Shown here one piece after another: positions 13,467 to 22,849 of a stretch of 64,000 nt of DNA. The first letter of the stretch is position 1; every line of letters starts with the position of its first letter. The notes under the pieces are model-generated. The model did not search any database. It was given only the letters and a program-made list of their open reading frames with translations, and was not told the origin of the DNA. This DNA is from Gemmobacter caeni (lineage in GTDB: Bacteria > Pseudomonadota > Alphaproteobacteria > Rhodobacterales > Rhodobacteraceae), in NCBI RefSeq assembly GCF_003054195.1, contig NZ_QBKP01000002.1, positions 382,546-446,545 on the forward strand, read 5' to 3'. The translations under genes were made by a program, and so were the position numbers.

Positions 13467-15989
13467 TCAAGGTGAGCTTCGAGGAGGAGTTGGCGGCGGA
13501 GCCCCTGAGGAGCCGACCTGTTTTGCGCTGTACGCCGATCCAGTCCTCGACTGGAACCAGCGTGCGGCCGAACGGACCCCTTTCTGCGCTGAGGAGGGGG
13601 CAGTAGTTCCGTCCGAAAGCTGACGCATCTGAAACGGCTTCTCCATCTGGTTGCCCAGAGAGTTGGTCGCAACCGCCGCAGCCCCGGCCGCCGCCCGGAT
13701 CCGGTCCTCGCCGCCGCCGATGTTGATGTTCTCGCCCATCCACTGCATCACCCGGCTCGGAAACTCGGAGATCAGCGAGAAGCTCCGCTCGAGCAGGAAG
13801 ATGTAGGCGGTCACGATCATGATCGAGAAGGCGATGACTCCGATCATCGCGATGAGCGGGTTCGCACCGCCGCTGATCCCGGAGACCGCGTAGAACATCC
13901 CCGACGAGATCAGGGTCGAGGTGATCCGGAAGATCGCCATCCCGATCAGGAAGCCGAACACCATCAGGACCGGGGTCATCAGGAGGGCGAGAAGCATGAG
14001 CCACCCCTTCTGTCCGGCCATGCCGGATATCCCGTCCCCGTCCATCCGCATATGGGCGAGCGCCCAGAGGTTCACGGCGACGATCGCCTCGACAATCAGC
14101 AGGAAGTATCCGGTCACCCCGAGGACCCAGTAAAAGAACGGCATCAGCGGCAGAACGAAGGAGAGGGTCGCGCCGGCCGCGAGGATGACCGAGAAGAAAG
14201 GGACTGCGATCACAGCAACGCTCGTACTGAAGGCCGAGATTCCGAGGAGAGTGATCCCGAACATGATCAGCATACCCCCAGTGGAGATCAGGCCCACCAT
14301 AGGATCCTTGCCGACAGAGTTCGCCGGATCAAAGAAGCTCAGCATCCCCGCCTGCGCTGTCTGGATCCCGCCCGAGATCCAGCGTCCGATTTGGCTTATG
14401 AACCCCTCAGTAGAGGCGCCCGCGTCCGCGTTCGCGTCGATGATGTCGCTCGTGCTCATGTTGAAGCCGAGCGCCGCCAGAGGGTAGGAGGACCTGGAGT
14501 AGAGCTCCGTGTAGCGGGTCAGGATCCGCTGCGCCTCCTCCTCTGACGGGAGCAGCTCCCCGCGCGAGTTGCGCCCCCAGAGGATCCCGCCCCCACCGGC
14601 GGAATCGACGAAGGTGTCCTGGTTCATGCCGTACATGGTCATGTAGGTCGGCCCGGTTGCGACCGACTGCGCCGTGGTCAGGGAGTTGATCTCCGCATTC
14701 ACCCGGGCGAGCGTCGTGTAATAGGCGCCAGCCCCGATCCACCCCTCCCCGTAGCACTCACCAGGCCGCGCGTTAGCGTTGTCACCGCCTCCCGCAAGCG
14801 TCGTACACCCGCCGGAGATCCGGTCGAGAAGGTTCTGGCGCAGGCTCCCATGACCCGCCCCGCCCGCGGCGATGCCGCGAAGCTCCTCGGCGAGAACGTT
14901 CATGCGCCGGTTCGCCTCCTGGCTGATCCGCCGCAGATCCTCTGTGAAGATCGCCGGCTCCAGGATTGCGGAGTCGAAGACGTCCTGACGGACCGGGGCA
15001 CCAGATCCGGACCCGGTCACGAGGCCGTTCACCTCGGTCTGGACGTAGAGCATGATGTCACGGTGGCCGGCCGCGAACCGATCCATGATGCTGGTCGCGG
15101 CAGCGCTGTCCGGTCCGTTCTCGTCCAGGACCCGCAGGATATAGGCCGGAAGATCAGGCGTGTACCAGCTCCCGCAGATTCCGGGGCTCTCAGGACGCGA
15201 TCCGCCGGTGACATAGGTCGTCGATTGATAGCGGGGGAAAGTGGGGACAGCGTCCGGATCACTCCAGGCCGCCATCCGAACGCCCTGACCGTTGATCGGA
15301 GAGGCGACAGGCGTCTCCACCTCCGAGTAAGCAACACGTTTACTGCTCCCGATCGTCGCATACTGATAGTTCAGGAGTGCCATGCAAGAGGCGTTGTCAT
15401 AGAGGGTCCGGATCATGTCCGGACTGTAGCGGGTCTCCGAGGTCGCGATCGGGATGTCGCCGGAGAGGATCAGCGTGACGGATCCCCGCCAGATCTCCGA
15501 GGCGATGTTCGTCGACCCCTTCACGACATAGGCGACCCCGAGCTGCGCGATATTATATCCCCCGTAGTTCGGGACCGGGACCAGAAGCCCTACCGCAAAA
15601 AGGACCCGGATCGGGGCCCAGAGGGAGGACCAGCGTTGTCCGAGCACCTGCCCCTCATGGGCGGACTGGAGCACGCCGACCGTGACGTTGTAGAAGAACA
15701 TCAGACCGCCGATCACCAGGATGATCACGTTGAAATAGCCGATGATCGAGGAGAAGACGGTTCGGTTCCCGGTCGCCCCCTCCGCCAAGGCAGCTGAGGG
15801 GAAGAGAGGTCCGAAGAGCTCATTCAGCAGGACAGAGCTGTAGGCGTCCCCTGTCCTGGTCCCGAACAGGTCCCCATAGTCGGACGGGGTCGGCAAGGAG
15901 CCGCCGGGCGTCGCCTGTGCGACCGCCTGGCTGACCATCATCAGGGTCACCCCGAAAATGAGGATCAGAAGCTTTTTCAGGTCGGGCAT
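13467..15989 (-). CDS. DotA/TraY-family protein of an I-type secretion/conjugation system, 840 aa
   Basis: DotA/TraY proteins are large inner-membrane components of Dot/Icm-like (I-type) type IV systems. The protein starts with a signal peptide (hydrophobic residues ~7-20, cleavage near AVAQA), has a membrane segment at ~80-100, then the family-like string LLVPVPNYGGYNIAQLGVAY near residues 130-155. A long periplasmic region follows and then a cluster of hydrophobic segments in residues ~560-740. ATG 15989 has GAGGAG; TTTTCGCA lies at 16010-16017. No other I-type gene (DotB, IcmE and so on) is visible here; the partners may lie elsewhere or be lost. Confidence 0.82.
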   Translation of the reverse strand: MPDLKKLLILIFGVTLMMVSQAVAQATPGGSLPTPSDYGDLFGTRTGDAYSSVLLNELFGPLFPSAALAEGATGNRTVFSSIIGYFNVIILVIGGLMFFYNVTVGVLQSAHEGQVLGQRWSSLWAPIRVLFAVGLLVPVPNYGGYNIAQLGVAYVVKGSTNIASEIWRGSVTLILSGDIPIATSETRYSPDMIRTLYDNASCMALLNYQYATIGSSKRVAYSEVETPVASPINGQGVRMAAWSDPDAVPTFPRYQSTTYVTGGSRPESPGICGSWYTPDLPAYILRVLDENGPDSAAATSIMDRFAAGHRDIMLYVQTEVNGLVTGSGSGAPVRQDVFDSAILEPAIFTEDLRRISQEANRRMNVLAEELRGIAAGGAGHGSLRQNLLDRISGGCTTLAGGGDNANARPGECYGEGWIGAGAYYTTLARVNAEINSLTTAQSVATGPTYMTMYGMNQDTFVDSAGGGGILWGRNSRGELLPSEEEAQRILTRYTELYSRSSYPLAALGFNMSTSDIIDANADAGASTEGFISQIGRWISGGIQTAQAGMLSFFDPANSVGKDPMVGLISTGGMLIMFGITLLGISAFSTSVAVIAVPFFSVILAAGATLSFVLPLMPFFYWVLGVTGYFLLIVEAIVAVNLWALAHMRMDGDGISGMAGQKGWLMLLALLMTPVLMVFGFLIGMAIFRITSTLISSGMFYAVSGISGGANPLIAMIGVIAFSIMIVTAYIFLLERSFSLISEFPSRVMQWMGENINIGGGEDRIRAAAGAAAVATNSLGNQMEKPFQMRQLSDGTTAPSSAQKGVRSAARWFQSRTGSAYSAKQVGSSGAPPPTPPRSSP

Positions 15990-16143
15990 GAAGGGCTCCT
16001 CGACGACGATGCGAAAAAAGAGAGATCACCCCCAATGTCGCATGTAGGCGAGGAAAAATACAGGACAGATTATCACAAGCGTTGCTGCGGCCGCCTGCTT
16101 GTCCACAAGTTTATCGAGATCTGCGTGCCAAGGCGTCCTGTTT

Positions 16144-16782
16144 TCAGACGGGCTCCGGGTCCGACGCGGAGGTCTCCTGGTAGGCTGTGAGGAGATCGGA
16201 GAGGCGCGTTGTTCCGCAGAGGATCTGATCCCGGAAGATGTCGGTCGGCAGGTCCCGCGCGTCATGGAAGGCAAAGATGCCCTCCGAATGTGTCCGCCTG
16301 CCAACCAGAATCCTTCGTTCCCGCGGATCATCGCGTCTGAACAGCCGGAGGAGCTCGAACCCCTCGAAGGGTTCCGTGAACGGATGGTCCTCCTTTCGGC
16401 CGCGGTCAAGGCGAGGGCCCGTAAAAAGGGGAACGGCCCGCGTCAGCGTCTCAAACAGAGGCTCCTCAACCGCCTTGGCGAACAGCTCGATGTCGGGGCG
16501 GGTTCGAGGAAGATGGCGAGAGAGGCTGACCGTTCCCTGAGCGCAGATCAGAAGGGTGATGTCGCGGCCATCCCGGATCAGACCGATCTTGAGCCCACCA
16601 CGCTTAAGATCGACGACCGAACCGATCGTCAGATCCGGGCGCCTCCCGAAAATCTCTATGGCGGCCTGCAATGCCTTTTTGCGCAGAGGGAGACCCCCCT
16701 TCTCGTCCCAGCTCACAGGCAACATGTTCAGTCGGGCCAGATTTTCACAAAAGGAGCGGTGGTGCTCCAGATAAACGTCCAT
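16144..16782 (-). CDS. Hypothetical protein, 212 aa
   Basis: ATG 16782 is preceded by AGAGGG. The sequence alternates charged helices and short strands, with RRDDPRERRILVGRR and FHDARDLPTDIFRDQIL near the C-terminus. There is no signal peptide or membrane segment, and I recognise no family. Its position between dotA/traY and the Clp-like gene, same strand, suggests one unit. Downstream of its stop a short hydrophobic open stretch (to 16026) lacks a convincing start. Confidence 0.65.
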   Translation of the reverse strand: MDVYLEHHRSFCENLARLNMLPVSWDEKGGLPLRKKALQAAIEIFGRRPDLTIGSVVDLKRGGLKIGLIRDGRDITLLICAQGTVSLSRHLPRTRPDIELFAKAVEEPLFETLTRAVPLFTGPRLDRGRKEDHPFTEPFEGFELLRLFRRDDPRERRILVGRRTHSEGIFAFHDARDLPTDIFRDQILCGTTRLSDLLTAYQETSASDPEPV

Positions 16783-16883
16783 GACCCTCTGATCCCTTTA
16801 TGTTAGCGCTGCAAGCATCTGAACTTAGAGCCATTCAAGATGCAACCATAAATAAAACCTAAAATCACCGCGCGCTTCCACGT

Positions 16884-19049
16884 TCAGGATTCATCCATGG
16901 CATCAATGCAGACCTTCGACAAGTCAGACCAAAGACAGGACTCTCCGCTTAGCCTTTGAAATATGTCGTTTTCTGAGGGAATCGGCCGGGATCTTCCCGA
17001 ATCCGACCATATCTTAGAGAGTCTGGCTATTTCAAAACGGATGGCTTCCTTTAGCCTTTGACCCGAAAAGGATGGCATGGGGATAGTTTGGATATCCGAA
17101 TTACCTTTTTGATCGCGATTTTTAACTGTAGCGAAGCCGTATGTATCTTTTGATACGTTCTTCTTAATAATAGCGATCGACCTTTTAAGGCTGATCCTCT
17201 TTCCAATAGATGTGAAAATACTATCTTCCGATAGTATCATATCAACTGTTTCGCTTACGCTGTGATCAAAAGGCGTATCGATATTGAGGATGATCAACCG
17301 CGGTGACTCACGCTCCAACGCGGTCGTCAGTGCGACCCGTGCCGCGTCAATGCCGGAGGTGGTGGTCAGCTCGACGGGGGACAGATCAAGCTCGGAGGCG
17401 AGGGCGAGCGCGAGGGTCCGCCGGCCTACGCCCTCAGGGCCGTCCAGGTGCACGGTGAGAAGATCATCCTTTCGCCTTCCGACAACCACAGAAGCGAGGT
17501 CCTGAACCGCCTGACGGTGACCGGACACCCGAAGCTCAAGTCTGGAGACCAGGTTTCGGATGGACTCTTGCTGATCAGAATCCGCGAGGGGCTCGAGGTG
17601 CGGGAGAGTTCCGCCGAGGCGCCGTACCGCCTCGCGAACGTCTCCGACTTGAACGGATCTTCTCCCCGCAAGACGCGCACGCACGCAGGCGGTGTCCAAG
17701 ACATCGAAGGCCTTGTCCGGGAAACGCCGATCCGGCAAGTAGGCCTCCGCAAAATCGATCACCCGGTCCAGCATGCGCTCGTCCGCGGTCAGACGGTGGT
17801 GGGAAAGGTAAGGGGTTGCGGCTCCTTTCAGGATGTCCCTCATCAGGTCGACGCGCGGCTCCCGCACCCTGATCAGCTCAAATCGCCGCATCAGGGCGGC
17901 GTCAGCTCGGATCAGCTCCATCTCGTCATGTGTCGTGGCCCCGACCAGTGAGAGCCCGTCCCGCGCGAGCGCCGGCTTCAGGAGGTTCGCCCCGTCCATC
18001 CCGCGCTCGGCCGTCGCTCCGGCCCCGATCAGCATCTGCATCTCGTCGAAGAACAGGACCGCCTTGCGCTCCGCCGCGAGCTCGATCAGGAGCTCCATGC
18101 GGATCTCGAAGTCTCCCCGATACCTGGCGCCGGCGACGAGGGCGCCGAGCGATGCCTGTAGGACCGGACGGCTCGACAGGGTCGGATCCGCCGCCCGCGC
18201 GATACGGGCGGCCACCCCCTCCATCAGGGCCGTCTTGCCGACACCCGGGTCACCGACCAGGAGCACGTTCGACTTCCGGCGCCGCATGAGGACCTCGCAG
18301 ATCTGATCGATCTCGCGATCACGCCCTACGACCGGGTCGAGACCCCCCTGACGATGCTGCTCCGTCAGATCCCGCAGAGAGCGCTCGACGGCCCGCAACG
18401 CCTCGGTCCGCTCCTTCTCTGACAGGCTGGATTTCGGGGGCTGGGAGCGTTCACGGGATTCAGACACCTCCTCGGGTGAGACCCGCGTCCGGTCCTCCTC
18501 GCTCCGGCGCGCCCCGTCCATGAGGCCGGTCGTCTCTGACCTTTTCGATTTCGCTTTCGGACCGTCAAAAACCTCCTCACAGATCCGGTCGAAACCGGAG
18601 AACATCTCCTCCTGCTCGAGGCCGTCGAGAAGCTCATCGAGATCCGGAAGCGGCTCCCGGAGGAGGATGTCCGTAGAACTGCGCGAGGCTCGGGCCTTCG
18701 ACGCCCTTCTTGGTGCGGCGACGGTGGACTCTTCCGGATGAGACACCTTCAAAAGGTCAAGGACCGGGGCGACCCGCACCGTCCGACCGCTCGTTGAGTT
18801 CTCCAGCGTCTGCATGACCTGATCGGACACGATGAGCCGGCGCGGTTCGATCGAGGATCTGCGCTTGTGGTAACGAAATCCGGCGAGCAGGTTGGACAAG
18901 ATCTCGTCATGGTCGAGCCCCAAGGCCCTGATTTGTTCCCGCCCGGATTCCCCGTTCAGAAGAACGAACAGCAGATGTTCCGCCTCGACCCGGTCATACC
19001 GGTAGTCTTCGGCTATCCTGCTGGCGTCGGCCAGGAGCTGATCGATCAT
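16884..19049 (-). CDS. Clp-like AAA+ ATPase with degenerate second ATPase domain, 721 aa
   Basis: Class I Clp ATPases unfold proteins with two AAA+ rings. Residues ~1-70 resemble a Clp N-domain, ~110-220 form a charged linker, and the first ATPase domain is intact: GDPGVGKT at 266-273, FFDEM at ~333, GATTHDE sensor and arginine-rich RRFE. The second domain has GPEGVGRRT at 537-545, with Arg replacing the Walker A Lys, and LIILNID in place of Walker B, so it probably does not hydrolyse ATP. No tripeptide for ClpP docking is seen. The last ~200 residues are more AT-rich than the rest. It may act with the type IV genes rather than with a protease. Confidence 0.8.
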   Translation of the reverse strand: MIDQLLADASRIAEDYRYDRVEAEHLLFVLLNGESGREQIRALGLDHDEILSNLLAGFRYHKRRSSIEPRRLIVSDQVMQTLENSTSGRTVRVAPVLDLLKVSHPEESTVAAPRRASKARASRSSTDILLREPLPDLDELLDGLEQEEMFSGFDRICEEVFDGPKAKSKRSETTGLMDGARRSEEDRTRVSPEEVSESRERSQPPKSSLSEKERTEALRAVERSLRDLTEQHRQGGLDPVVGRDREIDQICEVLMRRRKSNVLLVGDPGVGKTALMEGVAARIARAADPTLSSRPVLQASLGALVAGARYRGDFEIRMELLIELAAERKAVLFFDEMQMLIGAGATAERGMDGANLLKPALARDGLSLVGATTHDEMELIRADAALMRRFELIRVREPRVDLMRDILKGAATPYLSHHRLTADERMLDRVIDFAEAYLPDRRFPDKAFDVLDTACVRARLAGRRSVQVGDVREAVRRLGGTLPHLEPLADSDQQESIRNLVSRLELRVSGHRQAVQDLASVVVGRRKDDLLTVHLDGPEGVGRRTLALALASELDLSPVELTTTSGIDAARVALTTALERESPRLIILNIDTPFDHSVSETVDMILSEDSIFTSIGKRISLKRSIAIIKKNVSKDTYGFATVKNRDQKGNSDIQTIPMPSFSGQRLKEAIRFEIARLSKIWSDSGRSRPIPSENDIFQRLSGESCLWSDLSKVCIDAMDES

Positions 19050-19153
19050 GAGTCGTCCCCGGAGAAATCGTGACCGTCTCAATATAGTATGAGAAAATCA
19101 TTATCCAGCACATTTTGATTTTCAAAAAAGAATGCTTTGAACGCCCCACGTGA

Positions 19154-20383
19154 TCAAAAGAGATCGGGGTCCTCGGGAGTCAGTGATGCCCGCTCTGTGC
19201 CGCGGCACCTGAGGGTTGAGGTCTCGCCGGAACTGTTCACGCTCAGGATATCGTGCGCCTCCTCCGCCGTCGGCGGCTCCCTCTTGAGGGCGAGGTGCGT
19301 GATGACCTGGTCAGGCACCGCGTTCTCCCCTCTCCCCCGGTTCCTCTCCATGGCAATCCGGGTTGGCACGTCCAGGCTGACAATCTGGACAGAAGCGTCA
19401 TAATCCCTTGCGAGACCTACGATCTTCTGCCTTGTGAGCCGTGTGAGGCAGGTCGCATTCCATGCGAAGTCCTGACCGGACCGCAGGTGAACGCGGGCCG
19501 CCTCGAAGCCAGACTGTAGGACGGCGCCTTGGTTCTCTGTCGGTCCGACCCCGAGACCTTCCCGGATCCGGTCGAGAGAGACGACCGGAAGCTCTGGCCG
19601 GTTTGCGCGGAGCCAGCTGTCCTTGCCGGACCCCGGCAGACCCGACAGGATGGTCACGCAGGGTCCAGTCGGATCTGGCGGGGTGAACCATGGGGAGGCG
19701 TTCACGTCCCCCCGTAGGAACCGGAGCCGGGACGTGTCGCTCTTGAAGGGCCAAGGGCCCTCCAAGAGATCCACCTGATGTGTCTCACGCACCTCCTGTA
19801 ACGCGATCCGAAGGAGCTGGAGTGGAAACAGTTTATCCCCGTCCGACAGGGAGATGCGCCCGTTCTGGTCCGCCTCGCACAGAGCGAGCAGCTCGGCCCA
19901 GCCCCCCTCCCCCGCTTCGATCGAGAACCGGATCGCCTTGTTCAGGGTCTGGTCGAACCCCTGGTCGATGAGGTGCGAGGGACGCATGTGCCAGGCGACG
20001 AGCGCGTGAACGTCCCGGGCGAAACGGACCGGCGCCCCCTCGTCGATCAGGTGCTGCCAGATCATTCGCGCGCCGAGGGCGGCGTGACCCGGCTGGCGAA
20101 CCCGGACGCGGCCCCCCTCCTCCTCGATCACGGTCGTGGCGGGCTTTCCGATGTCATGCGACCAGGCGGCGACCCGGAGCACCTCCTGGCGTTCGGGACG
20201 CATCGCCCGGAAGGTCGGGTCCGCCTCGAGCGCCTCGACCACACGCGCGGTGTGCTCCCAGGGGGAGCCCTCGGCGTGGTGGACCGGGTCGTGGGCGCAG
20301 GCGTCCATCGCCTGAAACCAGGGGAAGACCCCCGCCATCTCCGTGCGCCCGGCGCCCCGCCGGGCCATGTCGATCCAGCCCAT
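19154..20383 (-). CDS. HD-Pnk: HD phosphohydrolase fused to polynucleotide 5'-kinase, 409 aa
   Basis: HD-Pnk enzymes heal broken RNA: the HD domain removes 2',3'-cyclic or 3' phosphates and the P-loop kinase phosphorylates 5'-OH ends, making substrates for a ligase. The HD motif (SHDIGKP) is at residues ~75-81 with further His residues at ~100 and ~126-132. The kinase P-loop GLPGSGKD is at 248-255, followed by VSLDRIREGLG (the S-D-R-I-R element of T4 Pnk-type kinases). ATG 20383 has AAGGAT and lies 11 bp after the RNA ligase stop, so the two are co-translated. Together they form a complete heal-and-seal pair. Confidence 0.9.
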   Translation of the reverse strand: MGWIDMARRGAGRTEMAGVFPWFQAMDACAHDPVHHAEGSPWEHTARVVEALEADPTFRAMRPERQEVLRVAAWSHDIGKPATTVIEEEGGRVRVRQPGHAALGARMIWQHLIDEGAPVRFARDVHALVAWHMRPSHLIDQGFDQTLNKAIRFSIEAGEGGWAELLALCEADQNGRISLSDGDKLFPLQLLRIALQEVRETHQVDLLEGPWPFKSDTSRLRFLRGDVNASPWFTPPDPTGPCVTILSGLPGSGKDSWLRANRPELPVVSLDRIREGLGVGPTENQGAVLQSGFEAARVHLRSGQDFAWNATCLTRLTRQKIVGLARDYDASVQIVSLDVPTRIAMERNRGRGENAVPDQVITHLALKREPPTAEEAHDILSVNSSGETSTLRCRGTERASLTPEDPDLF

Positions 20384-20394
20384 CGCTGATCCTT

Positions 20395-21216
20395 TCAGAA
20401 GTCCGGCTCGGCCCGGTCCGGCCCCGCCAGGATGTCGACGCCCGGCGCGAGACCGTTGCGGATGATCGGCCGGTCCTGCCAGTGCGTACCGCTCTCCAGG
20501 ATCGTCTGGACGAACCCGTCCCGCACGATCTTGTAGCGGGCGATCGTCTCCCCGCCCCGCTCCACCTTCAGGTAAAGCCCCTCTGAGAGGTCAGACGTTC
20601 CGGTCTCCCGTAGCGCCCGATCCGGGTCCACCCCGGCCCGCTCGGCCGCCTCCGCAAGTGCGTCGCGCCACCCCTCGCTACGGTAGAGGGAGGGCCGGAT
20701 CAGCGCACGCAGCGCCCGGTCAGAGGCCGGCCAGGCATCTGACAGGACCGGGACGGACAGGATCCGTGACCCGGACAGCAGGTCCCGGCGCGCCGGGGTG
20801 GACAGGAACCGGTCCTCGCGCCGGTCGTAAATGTCGAACTCGAAGAAGAGGTGCGGGAGCCGGTCATAGAACAGGGTGTGCCGGGCGAACAGCCACTCCC
20901 CATACATCACGTAGCGGTCCTCTAGGACCTCCAGCAGCTCCGCCTCGAGGGACGCGGCCCAGGCCTTGAGCGGGCCGAACTGCGCCTCGCGCGCCCCGCC
21001 CGTCAGGTAGTGACCGCGGGACTGGACCAGGAGGTCGAGGTCATCACTGAAGGAGAGGCCGCAGTTCGCCCCGTCCAGCTTCTCCTCCGTGATCAGGTCC
21101 GCGTCCGGGTGCAGCGCACGCAGCTCCGCGATCGAGGCCCGGTCCGCCCCGTCATCCCCCGGCTGGAGCGCGGATCCGGCGAGATGCGGGGTCCGCGGGT
21201 ATTTCCGGATCAGCAC
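20395..21216 (-). CDS. ATP-dependent RNA ligase (T4 Rnl2-like), 273 aa
   Basis: RNA ligases join 3'-OH and 5'-phosphate ends through a lysyl-AMP intermediate. All nucleotidyltransferase motifs are visible: motif I EEKLDGAN with adenylated Lys46, motif III YGEWLFARH at ~105-113, motif IIIa FFEFDIYDRR at ~124, motif IV EGLYLKVE and motif V RYKIVRDGF. Length fits a compact Rnl2-type ligase. It overlaps the preceding gene by 7 bp and precedes HD-Pnk. Likely substrates are tRNAs cut in the anticodon loop, such as those encoded in the array, though that is inference. Confidence 0.92.
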   Translation of the reverse strand: MLIRKYPRTPHLAGSALQPGDDGADRASIAELRALHPDADLITEEKLDGANCGLSFSDDLDLLVQSRGHYLTGGAREAQFGPLKAWAASLEAELLEVLEDRYVMYGEWLFARHTLFYDRLPHLFFEFDIYDRREDRFLSTPARRDLLSGSRILSVPVLSDAWPASDRALRALIRPSLYRSEGWRDALAEAAERAGVDPDRALRETGTSDLSEGLYLKVERGGETIARYKIVRDGFVQTILESGTHWQDRPIIRNGLAPGVDILAGPDRAEPDF

Positions 21217-21629
21217 GGCTCCGGTTCCGGGTCCGCCTCAGGTCGCGCCTCCAGGGACGGGGCCCGAGCGGCCGCCATCGCGGCGCGCCGCGCGTCGAGG
21301 AAGTCCTGGGACCAGGCGTTTCTCGCCTCCCGGGCCGCGATCACGCGTCTGCGGGCCTCGTGGGCCGCCGCGACCCCCTTCTCGGTCAGGTACCAGACGT
21401 CGGTCGGAGCACCACCCAGGAGGGAGACACGCGCGCCGGACCTGATCAGCCCCGCTTTTCGCAGCTCCCGATGCGGCGCCGAGAGCCACCGGTCCCCGGG
21501 CGTCATCCGCCCGCAGGGGGTCCCGTCCTCCTTGAGATGGCCGGCGAGCAGCTGATCCCGGTAGGGGGCCTCCTTCGGGAGCGGACGCCCGACCAGGGAT
21601 TCCGACGGGGTGAAGGGGCGCTTCGCCAT
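21210..21629 (-). CDS. Hypothetical protein of the RNA-repair operon, 139 aa (possible winged helix)
   Basis: The central part, ELRKAGLIRSGARVSLLGG followed by TDVWYLTEKGVAAAHEARRR, has the helix-strand-strand-helix spacing of a winged-helix nucleic-acid-binding domain. The tail is Ala/Arg-rich and acidic at the end. Its ATG overlaps the stop of the upstream gene, and its own stop overlaps the RNA ligase start, so translation is coupled. It could be a regulator or RNA-binding partner of the ligase/HD-Pnk pair. Confidence 0.68.
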   Translation of the reverse strand: MAKRPFTPSESLVGRPLPKEAPYRDQLLAGHLKEDGTPCGRMTPGDRWLSAPHRELRKAGLIRSGARVSLLGGAPTDVWYLTEKGVAAAHEARRRVIAAREARNAWSQDFLDARRAAMAAARAPSLEARPEADPEPEPC

Positions 21630-22090
21630 CAGACCGGCCGGAGCGCGAGGAAGCCGGGGCGCGGGACCACGGCGAGCCAGGTCTCCTCCGCCCCCCTCCC
21701 CGTACGGACCCGGTCAGAGGTCTCGGCCGGCGGGAGCGGGTCCCCCGCCCGGTCCACCCCGATCAGATCGATCACCGCGAAGCTTGAGGTGGACAGCGCG
21801 GACAGGGCCGGCATCAGCAAGTCGAGCGCCTCGCGCGTCGGCTCCCCGGGCAAAAGCTCCCCCAGCCGGACCATGCGCGCGCCCCGGCTGAACCGGCGGT
21901 GAAGCTCGGACAGGAGACGCTCCGCCTCCCCGATGAACGGGGTGCGACCAAACACCTCCCGCAGGCGGTCCCGAACGTCCGAGAGGTTCTCGAGCGGGAC
22001 GTCGTGAATCGGATGATGCCGACGATTTCCGCAGACCGTGCAGTCCCCCGCCATCTGCGGGTCCAGCTCAGGGGTATAGCGGTGACGCAT
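21629..22090 (-). CDS. Hypothetical protein, first gene of the RNA-repair operon, 153 aa
   Basis: The N-terminus contains CTVCGNRRHHPIH, a likely zinc-binding Cys/His cluster. The remainder has LSDVRDRLREVFGR and ALSTSSFAVIDLIGVDRA, consistent with an alpha/beta fold. ATG 22090 is the first start after the promoter-like TTTTCGCA at 22105-22112. No family is recognised. Its position at the head of the ligase/HD-Pnk operon makes it a candidate accessory factor. Confidence 0.68.
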   Translation of the reverse strand: MRHRYTPELDPQMAGDCTVCGNRRHHPIHDVPLENLSDVRDRLREVFGRTPFIGEAERLLSELHRRFSRGARMVRLGELLPGEPTREALDLLMPALSALSTSSFAVIDLIGVDRAGDPLPPAETSDRVRTGRGAEETWLAVVPRPGFLALRPV

Positions 22091-22104
22091 CGGATCGCCT
22101 CATT

Positions 22105-22112
22105 TGCGAAAA
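22105..22112 (-). promoter_or_regulatory. TTTTCGCA motif upstream of the RNA-repair operon
   Basis: The motif lies 15 bp before ATG 22090, with AT-rich sequence upstream. The same octamer precedes dotA/traY (16010), the tRNA array (11945), the antiporter (31157), the vWA gene (35918) and others. Confidence 0.45.
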
Positions 22113-22141
22113 ACAATCAAGATACCGTATTCGAAATCAGT

Positions 22142-22849
22142 TCAGGGGGCAAGCTGCTCCTCCTCCGGCCCCTCCGGTTCCCACCCCTCCCGGACCTCGA
22201 GAAGGGGAAAGCGGGACGGGAGCACACCGCCCCGCGCGCAGCTGAGCGAGAGCGGGTCGTCCAGCTCGTCCCACCAGACCCCGACCAGGTCCGGAAGCGC
22301 CGGCGCGAGCACCCGGTCCGCGAAGAGGATCACGAGGCCGCCCAACGCGTGATGCGGGTCCGCCCACCGCTCGAGCGCCGCCATCCCGGCCGGGGTCAGC
22401 CGGACCCCGTCGAACGGCTCAACGGCCGGACCCTCGTCCGGCCCGCCCTCCTCCCAGTCCTCCTCAGCTTCCGCGATTGCCGAGGCTTCGTCAGGCAGGA
22501 TCATGTAACCCCAGTCGTCCGCCTCGTCGTCATAGCGCCAGGCCCGCCAGAGGGTCATCCGCTCGGCCAACCCCTCGGAGACGGCCCAGTTGATGATCTC
22601 CGCCTCCTGCCCGTCCGAGAGGGAACAGGCGTCAAACCAGAGGGCGCCGGGACGGGACAGGGTCCAGTCGGGCGCGCGCCCGCAGCGCGCGATCCCGCGC
22701 CAGGCGTCCGGGTCCACCGAGACGGAGAGGCAGAACGCCTCGAGAGAGAACCGGTTGGCGACCGCGCGCCGGCCCGGGTCGAGCGTGCCCACATGGGCGA
22801 CCGCGTCGATCCGGACGAGCGGGAAGGAGAACGGGTCCGGCGCGCTCAC
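22142..22849 (-). CDS. Hypothetical protein, 235 aa
   Basis: A tryptophan-rich, acidic protein (WAVSEGLAERMTLWRAWRYD, an EEDWEEGGPDEG stretch, LPDLVGVWWDELDDPLSLSC). It starts with ATG overlapping the stop of the small Phd-like gene by 4 bp, so the two are translationally coupled. No membrane segment, catalytic motif or family is evident. If the neighbour is an antitoxin, this could be its partner, but it does not look like a known toxin. Confidence 0.62.
   Translation of the reverse strand: MSAPDPFSFPLVRIDAVAHVGTLDPGRRAVANRFSLEAFCLSVSVDPDAWRGIARCGRAPDWTLSRPGALWFDACSLSDGQEAEIINWAVSEGLAERMTLWRAWRYDDEADDWGYMILPDEASAIAEAEEDWEEGGPDEGPAVEPFDGVRLTPAGMAALERWADPHHALGGLVILFADRVLAPALPDLVGVWWDELDDPLSLSCARGGVLPSRFPLLEVREGWEPEGPEEEQLAP

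Noticed and set aside
16026..16143. Short hydrophobic ORF after the 212-aa gene
   Set aside because: No ATG and no ribosome binding site; the only in-frame starts are internal GTG codons.
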